The position numbers were made by a program, and so were the translations under genes. From assembly GCF_009646115.1 (NCBI RefSeq), contig NZ_CP045720.1, forward strand, positions 1,922,001-1,986,000: a DNA stretch of 64,000 bases. The letters run 5' to 3'. The notes below the pieces were generated by a model that did not search any database, was not told the origin of the DNA, and was given only the letters and a program-made list of their open reading frames with translations. Positions 59,985 through 64,000 of the stretch are shown piece by piece (within the stretch, counting starts at the first letter, position 1; every line of letters begins with the position of its first letter). The DNA comes from Pantoea eucalypti (lineage in GTDB: Bacteria > Pseudomonadota > Gammaproteobacteria > Enterobacterales > Enterobacteriaceae).

Positions 59985-60051
59985 GCCCGCCTGGCTGGAA
60001 CGCCAATCCTTTTCTAAACTTAAAGTCCATTCGCAAGAAAAGGAGTACGGC

Positions 60052-60198
60052 ATGAGCGCGATTTACAACAGCGAGCCGATCCCTACGGATCCAGTCCCGA
60101 TTCCTGAACCGATTCCTCATCCGCAACCCCAGCCTGATCAGCCGACCGATCCGGAATATCCGCCGATAATGGATCCACCGCCGCACCGCAACATATAA
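60052..60198 (+). CDS. 48-residue proline-rich protein
   Basis: Begins MSAIYNSEPIPTDPVPIPEP and continues with Pro-Xaa repeats; about one residue in three is Pro, with acidic and His residues between. No signal peptide or membrane segment. AAAAGGAG precedes the ATG at good spacing and a TATA-like region lies upstream. It sits between fnrS and ttcA, where E. coli has dbpA. I do not recognise it; it could be an unstructured, polyproline-II type peptide. Confidence 0.65.
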   Translation: MSAIYNSEPIPTDPVPIPEPIPHPQPQPDQPTDPEYPPIMDPPPHRNI

Positions 60199-60201
60199 AA
60201 A

Positions 60202-60232
60202 AAGGGCGTGCTGCCAGCAGCACGCCCTTAAC
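60202..60232 (-). terminator. ttcA terminator
   Basis: AAGGGCGTGCTG and CAGCACGCCCTT form a long stem; the minus strand then has seven T residues. The A run is on the plus side, so this ends ttcA. Confidence 0.85.
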
Positions 60233-60243
60233 TTATCAGGTAC

Positions 60244-61179
60244 TTACTTAATCTGAAGCACATCCAGACGTGCGCTGAGGTCCGGTGCATCCTCTTCATC
60301 AGCTCGCCAGCCCACAGGCTGCAACGGCAGGGTTTCGCGGTCAAAAGCGAGATCGCCGCCATCAACGACCGCATCGCCATGCTTAATCCCTTTAAAATCG
60401 AACAGATTGATATCTGCCAGGTGCGACGGCACGACGTTTTGCATTGCGCTGAACATGGTTTCAATGCGGCCAGGATAGCGCTTATCCCAGTCACGCAACA
60501 TATCGGCTACCACCTGCCGCTGCAGGTTTGGCTGAGAACCGCAGAGATTGCACGGGATAATCGGGAACTGACGCGCGTCTGAGAAACGAATGATATCTTT
60601 CTCGCGGCAGTAGGCCAGCGGACGAATCACAATCTGCTTGCCATCATCACTCATCAGTTTTGGCGGCATACCTTTCAGTTTTCCGCCGTAAAACATGTTC
60701 AGGAACAGCGTCTGCAGGATGTCATCGCGATGGTGGCCGAGCGCGATTTTAGTACAACCCAGTTCAGTCGCGACGCGATAGAGAATGCCACGGCGCAGGC
60801 GCGAGCAGAGTGAGCAGGTGGTTTTACCTTCCGGCACTTTCTCTTTGACGATGGAGTAGGTGTCTTCTTCGATAATCCGGTACTCAACGCCCTGTGCCTC
60901 AAGATATTGCGGCAGGATGTGCTCCGGGAAGCCAGGCTGTTTCTGGTCGAGGTTAACGGCAATCAGGCTGAAGTTGACCGGCGCACTTTTTTGCAGGCTG
61001 CGCAAAATTTCCAGCATGGTGTAGCTGTCTTTACCGCCCGACAGACAGACCATGATGCGGTCGCCTTCTTCAATCATATTAAAATCTGCAATGGCTTCGC
61101 CGACGTTACGACGCAGACGTTTCTGCAGCTTATTGAGGTTGTACTGTTCTTTCTTGTCAACCGTTTGATTATCTTGCAT
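60244..61179 (-). CDS. ttcA: tRNA 2-thiocytidine(32) synthase TtcA
   Basis: Iron-sulfur PP-loop enzyme that thiolates C32 of certain tRNAs. The PP-loop SGGKDS is at residues 47-52; Cys122 and Cys125 (CSLC) and the second pair CNLC at 210-213 provide cluster and sulfur ligands. 311 residues, the E. coli length. As an Fe-S protein it fits the oxygen/iron theme around fnrS. Confidence 0.96.
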   Translation of the reverse strand: MQDNQTVDKKEQYNLNKLQKRLRRNVGEAIADFNMIEEGDRIMVCLSGGKDSYTMLEILRSLQKSAPVNFSLIAVNLDQKQPGFPEHILPQYLEAQGVEYRIIEEDTYSIVKEKVPEGKTTCSLCSRLRRGILYRVATELGCTKIALGHHRDDILQTLFLNMFYGGKLKGMPPKLMSDDGKQIVIRPLAYCREKDIIRFSDARQFPIIPCNLCGSQPNLQRQVVADMLRDWDKRYPGRIETMFSAMQNVVPSHLADINLFDFKGIKHGDAVVDGGDLAFDRETLPLQPVGWRADEEDAPDLSARLDVLQIK

Positions 61180-61334
61180 TTTTACCTATCTCAAAAACCA
61201 GAGAGCGTAGCCGAAGGGCAAATTGCTGTGCGCGTCCAGCCAGACACTTCACTGCGGTGTCACGAATATGCAGCGTATGGTACGGATTGTTGTCGCGAAT
61301 GCCAGCACTGGAGTGAAGTAATCAGCGGAAAATC
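61180..61334. other. Region upstream of ttcA
   Basis: Contains the ttcA promoter region. No reading frame with a ribosome site is seen. Together with the following hairpin and spacer this makes about 300 bases without a gene. Confidence 0.4.
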
Positions 61335-61356
61335 GCTGCCGGAGGCATCCGGCAGC
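61335..61356. terminator. Hairpin between ttcA and the small lipoprotein gene
   Basis: GCTGCCGGA and TCCGGCAGC pair perfectly. Followed by TCTCTCTTTT on the plus side and GATTTTCC on the minus side, it could end the lipoprotein message (minus) or an unrecognised plus-strand RNA. Confidence 0.5.
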
Positions 61357-61486
61357 GTCTCTCTTTTAAAGCAGATATTGCCGAAAAGGAATGCCGCGAG
61401 GAAGATGCTGGTGAGAGCGCGCCTTTACATCCCCAGGAAGACAGCCTGCTGGATGAGACGATGCCACGCGGGAGAATAGTGCGAGG

Positions 61487-61645
61487 TCAGCTGGCAGGAA
61501 CATTCTTCCACTGACAATCAATTTCATCACTGTGTGTTGAGCAGGAAGGGGGGGAGGCCTTGTAAGCATCAGCACGCACATGATCTTTTTTTGCTGTACA
61601 ACCGGCGATCATAAAAATGACAGAGAGAATGAATAGCGTTTTCAT
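61487..61645 (-). CDS. Small putative lipoprotein (52 residues)
   Basis: Begins MKTLFILSVIFMIAGC, a textbook lipoprotein signal with Cys16. The mature part has only 37 residues, including Cys35 and Cys44, which could form a disulfide. The frame contains a run of seven C residues. No strong ribosome site is visible. Nothing recognised beyond the lipobox. A hairpin at 61335-61356 may be its terminator. Confidence 0.5.
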   Translation of the reverse strand: MKTLFILSVIFMIAGCTAKKDHVRADAYKASPPSCSTHSDEIDCQWKNVPAS

Positions 61646-61731
61646 CGGGTCGATTTAATGAGTAAAAAAAGCAGCTTACGCAGTTATTAATCAATACTGA
61701 TTAAACGGCGTGTTGTCTGTACTTGCCAGAT

Positions 61732-61745
61732 TTGATGCGCATCAA
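61732..61745. promoter_or_regulatory. Perfect FNR box of unknown target
   Basis: TTGATGCGCATCAA equals the FNR consensus at all ten conserved bases and extends to an 18-base perfect palindrome (ATTTGATGCGCATCAAAT). It is 87 bases upstream of the lipoprotein ATG (minus) and 47 bases before a 53-codon frame (plus). Confidence 0.7.
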
Positions 61746-61791
61746 ATTAAGTCGGATACGAAACCTCACAGGGTTTATTTTGTGACCCGGA

Positions 61792-61953
61792 ATGACTTTT
61801 ACAATGTCAAAATCTGAAAATCATACTTTGTTGAATATACGTTTGACCAATCAGATAGAGACTGATCCTTATATTGCCGCTGAAGCCTGTGAAACGTTAA
61901 ATTCAGATTATTTTGCTTACACACCGCGCCGTTGCTTAAGTCATTGCTGCTAA
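61792..61953 (+). CDS. Uncertain 53-codon ORF after the FNR box
   Basis: Would encode MTFTMSKSENHTLLNIRLTN followed by a mixed acidic region and a Cys-rich end (RRCLSHCC). The ribosome site GGA is too close to the first ATG, but suitable for the fifth codon. No homologue recognised. It may be real given the FNR box just upstream, or chance. Confidence 0.25.
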   Translation: MTFTMSKSENHTLLNIRLTNQIETDPYIAAEACETLNSDYFAYTPRRCLSHCC

Positions 61954-62128
61954 AGGTGAATATGTATCCATCAGGTTACAATGATCAGTAAATTGTCAGG
62001 ATGCGGGAAAGGTGTTTTGCGTTTGATTTTTTTATTGCAACGTCCTGCGTGGATGCCGTTCGTTTCGCACATTTCGGCAATACAGCATTCCGATGAAGCC
62101 GTTTAATGACCGGGTATAAAATTAAAAA
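61954..62128. other. A+T-rich spacer
   Basis: No gene or hairpin of note. It includes the promoter region expected for the small membrane protein that follows. Confidence 0.35.
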
Positions 62129-62305
62129 ATGAATCAACATTTAACGTCTATGAAATATTCGGATAAAACAGACAAAATAAAGAAGTACGGCATCAGATTT
62201 ATTATGACGCTGCTACTCTTTTCACTTTGCTATGTTGCCGTCATGTATTGCGGGGTTTTGTTGCTGGTTAACCGACACGGTTTGCTGCATTTTCTGCTGC
62301 ACTAA
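62129..62305 (+). CDS. 58-residue single-span membrane protein
   Basis: A basic N terminus (MNQHLTSMKYSDKTDKIKKY) is followed by one strong membrane helix at about 24-48 and a short His-containing tail. A Met at residue 8 is an alternative start. The ribosome site is weak and A-rich. Not recognised. Faces another small membrane protein gene with an 11-base gap. Confidence 0.4.
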   Translation: MNQHLTSMKYSDKTDKIKKYGIRFIMTLLLFSLCYVAVMYCGVLLLVNRHGLLHFLLH

Positions 62306-62316
62306 ACGCATTACCG

Positions 62317-62574
62317 TCAGCCACAGGCTTTAAAAATCCAGCGGTAGGCATGATGCAGAAAATGCCTGAGCACTTCCATTAAATCCTCAGCCCCTTCTTC
62401 TGCCAGACATTGTCCGGTCTCCAGCGCATTATTCACTGAATCCCGATGTTCCAGGAGCATCATGATGGCTGCGGCGCCCGCTATCAGCGTAAAAATCAGC
62501 ATGCTGACTGCGAACCGATATTTAGGCGAAGTACTGGAAAGGGCGTCTTCTGAATGGTCAGAGTTCTGAGGCAT
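62317..62574 (-). CDS. 85-residue single-span membrane protein
   Basis: Polar N terminus (about 1-19), one membrane helix at about 20-42 (FAVSMLIFTLIAGAAAIMML), then an acidic amphipathic helix and a His-rich end (RHFLHHAYRW). GGAAA lies before the ATG. Not recognised. Confidence 0.5.
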   Translation of the reverse strand: MPQNSDHSEDALSSTSPKYRFAVSMLIFTLIAGAAAIMMLLEHRDSVNNALETGQCLAEEGAEDLMEVLRHFLHHAYRWIFKACG

Positions 62575-62695
62575 TAGTTTCCGGGTAAAATGATTACGTA
62601 AATTAACAATAACGGATTATGCCATTACTTCCCGGCAGGCACTACTTTTAAGGTCAGACTCTGCGCATTTTTGATTTTTCAGAAATGGCAGGAGA

Positions 62696-62727
62696 AGGAG
62701 GGCGGTGACTGCCGCTCACCGCCTTCT
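62696..62727 (-). terminator. Hairpin downstream of the MgtC-family gene
   Basis: GGCGGTGA and TCACCGCC pair around a CTGCCGC loop with flanking GAAG/CTTC complementarity. No T run, so strength is uncertain. Confidence 0.45.
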
Positions 62728-62783
62728 GCAAGGTTCTTATGTCTTTGTCGCCATGTGTAGTGGCGGGTTTGTTCAGCAAACGT

Positions 62784-63440
62784 TTACATCATCTCCAGCG
62801 ACTGTACGCCTTTTATCTCAATGACCTTATCGTAGAGGTGCGCATCATTTGACTTGCGGGACAACGTTACCTGTATGCTGAGTTCGCACAGGCCGCTCTC
62901 CTCATCACGATTAATCACCGTCACATTGCCATAACGAATACCTTCCCGCTGCATAACCAGTAGCACCAGCGGCACGCTTTTAGGCTTAAGGAAAACCAGT
63001 AACGTATGGTGCTTGCCGATTAAAACATGGCTCAGGCGGCGGAACACTTCCAGCACCACCAGCGCCAGCACTGTGCCATAAATGCCGATCTCATACATGC
63101 CGCTGCCGATTACCAGACCAATCGCTGCCGTTACCCATAATCCCGCTGCCGTGGTCAGGCCTTTCACCACCTGCTTCTGAATCATGATGGTGCCTGCGCC
63201 CAGGAAGCCCATACCGCTGACGACCTGGGCTGCAATACGACTGGGGTCCAGTGCCACATGGTCGCTGGTGAGCATATCGGCGAAACCATACTTCGACACC
63301 AGCATGAACATCGCACTGCCGATACCGACCAGAATATGGGTACGCAGTCCCGCTTCTTTGGCCCGCATCTGACGCTCCAGACCAATCAGGCCGCCAAGAA
63401 TACCGGCCAGGGCGATGCGAATTAACATATCCATTAACAT
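62784..63440 (-). CDS. MgtC/SapB-family membrane protein
   Basis: 218 residues. An N-terminal membrane domain of about five helices has the family signatures GGLIGLERQ and AGLRTHILVGIGSA. A C-terminal ACT-like cytoplasmic domain (from about 145) follows, as in MgtC and YhiD. MgtC of Salmonella regulates ATP synthase and growth in low magnesium; other members have unknown roles, and no mgtB is adjacent. GGAG lies seven bases before the ATG at 63440. Confidence 0.85.
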   Translation of the reverse strand: MLMDMLIRIALAGILGGLIGLERQMRAKEAGLRTHILVGIGSAMFMLVSKYGFADMLTSDHVALDPSRIAAQVVSGMGFLGAGTIMIQKQVVKGLTTAAGLWVTAAIGLVIGSGMYEIGIYGTVLALVVLEVFRRLSHVLIGKHHTLLVFLKPKSVPLVLLVMQREGIRYGNVTVINRDEESGLCELSIQVTLSRKSNDAHLYDKVIEIKGVQSLEMM

Positions 63441-63624
63441 GGCTTTACTCCGAAATAATAGGAACCGAAAAAGGGTGACAGTTCAGCGATAGCAGGTAAA
63501 CAAGATAATTCTGCTTGCAAATCACGGCGGAGAATTTTGTAAAATGCTGTTTCACCTCTCGACCCCTTGTGCTGCCTGACATATGCTGAGCCAGCCTATT
63601 ATCCCCATTCCCGGAGTCCGATTG

Positions 63625-63900
63625 ATGAAAGCAGCCACCTTTTTGCTGGCCGGTGCCGCATTATTACTCTCTGCCTGCAGTAGCAACAGTGATGATAACG
63701 AGCCACCGCAACAAGCCACCGCCGCGCACATCCAGCCTCGTGTGGTGATGTCTTCCCTGGCAGAAAGCACCTGTTCGAACGCAGGCGGAACGCTGGCGTT
63801 TTCACATCAGCTGGATGGATCACGTGTGGGCATGTGTCAGTTAGTGAATGGCCGTCGCTGCGATGAGCAGGCGTTAATTGGCGGGAACTGCGCGCGCTGA
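63625..63900 (+). CDS. DUF333 putative lipoprotein
   Basis: 91 residues starting MKAATFLLAGAALLLSAC, a lipoprotein signal with Cys18. A Ser/Asp-rich linker is followed by a DUF333 domain (ESTCSNAGGTLAFSHQLDGS, VGMCQLVNGRRC), of the type seen in E. coli YoaF. GGAG precedes the ATG; a frame from 63583 lacks one. Function unknown. A GCCGG/CCGGC hairpin at 63907-63922 may end the message. Confidence 0.75.
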   Translation: MKAATFLLAGAALLLSACSSNSDDNEPPQQATAAHIQPRVVMSSLAESTCSNAGGTLAFSHQLDGSRVGMCQLVNGRRCDEQALIGGNCAR

Positions 63901-63945
63901 TGAACAGGCCGGATAGCACCGGCCCGCATCATTAGCAGAGAATCG

Positions 63946-64000
63946 TCAGGCTGAGAGTCGGTTCGGGCACTCTTCACCCCGATCGAGCTGGCTAAGATTA
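63946..64000 (-). CDS. Possible 3' end of a gene running off the window
   Basis: On the minus strand an open frame enters from the right edge, reads LSQLDRGEECPNRLSA and stops at 63946-63948. Only 17 codons are visible, too few to identify or to exclude chance. Confidence 0.25.
   Translation of the reverse strand, partial: NLSQLDRGEECPNRLSA

Noticed and set aside
62784..63440. Assignment of the MgtC/SapB-family protein to the Sap transporter
   Set aside because: The family name is coincidental; the transporter permease SapB is the gene at 40272-41237.

Overview
This window is enterobacterial chromosome. The gene order closely follows the Escherichia coli rluB-btuR-yciK-sohB-yciN-topA-cysB-acnA-ribA-pgpB-lapAB-pyrF-yciH-osmB segment, then pdeR(rpfR)-rnb-yciW-fabI-sapFDCBA-pspF-pspABCD-ycjXF-tyrR-tpx-ycjG-mpaA-mppA and finally zntB-fnrS-ttcA. 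The proteins are clearly homologous but diverged. The synteny with lineage-specific insertions (an rpfF/rpfR diffusible-signal pair, a KdgR-type pectate/uronate transporter, gtrABC) suggests a plant-associated Erwiniaceae member, most likely Pantoea. That assignment is inference; no rRNA is present.

Layout. 1-803 is an A+T-rich non-coding stretch with the rluB promoter. 0.8-17.5 kb is a conserved housekeeping block: RNA modification (rluB), cobalamin adenosylation (btuR), topoisomerase I, cysteine regulator CysB, a cluster of tiny membrane/soluble ORFs (ymiA and neighbours), aconitase A, riboflavin (ribA), envelope lipid and LPS control (pgpB, lapA, lapB), pyrF-yciH and the osmotic lipoprotein gene osmB. 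17.8-25.2 kb is a variable interval: an isolated araD, kdgT with a KdgR-like operator, rpfF facing rpfR (DSF-type signal synthase and its PAS-GGDEF-EAL receptor), and cstA-ybdD. 27.5-35.3 kb is an accessory block between rnb and yciW: a YdeP-type molybdopterin oxidoreductase, a PTS EIICB, a chemoreceptor, a YoaK-family membrane protein and a LysR gene whose start is frameshifted. 35.3-42.9 kb holds yciW, fabI and the sap operon. A RyhB small RNA under a Fur-like box follows at 43.0 kb, then an MFS exporter. 44.7-49.9 kb is the phage-shock regulon with its sigma-54 promoter plus ycjXF. A gtrABC bactoprenol-glucosylation set is inserted between ycjF and tyrR. 52.9-59.7 kb is tyrR, tpx, ycjG, mpaA, mppA, zntB, followed by the FNR-activated small RNA FnrS, a tiny proline-rich protein and ttcA. 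The last 3 kb is sparse: small lipoproteins and membrane peptides, an isolated perfect FNR box, an MgtC/SapB-family protein and a DUF333 lipoprotein.

Functional themes. Two global-regulator small RNAs (RyhB for iron, FnrS for oxygen) lie in the window along with candidate Fur and FNR sites. Envelope integrity recurs (psp, sap, lapAB, osmB, mpaA/mppA/ycjG murein recycling, gtr). Signalling that could link population density to cyclic-di-GMP is encoded by rpfF/rpfR. The items most worth a second look are the rpfF/rpfR pair, the two small RNAs, the LysR frameshift, the gtrABC insertion, the TyrR loop that keeps a GAFTGA-like insertion, the ycjG tail running antisense into mpaA, and the orphan FNR box with small ORFs near the right end. 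No phage, insertion sequence, tRNA, rRNA or CRISPR array was seen.
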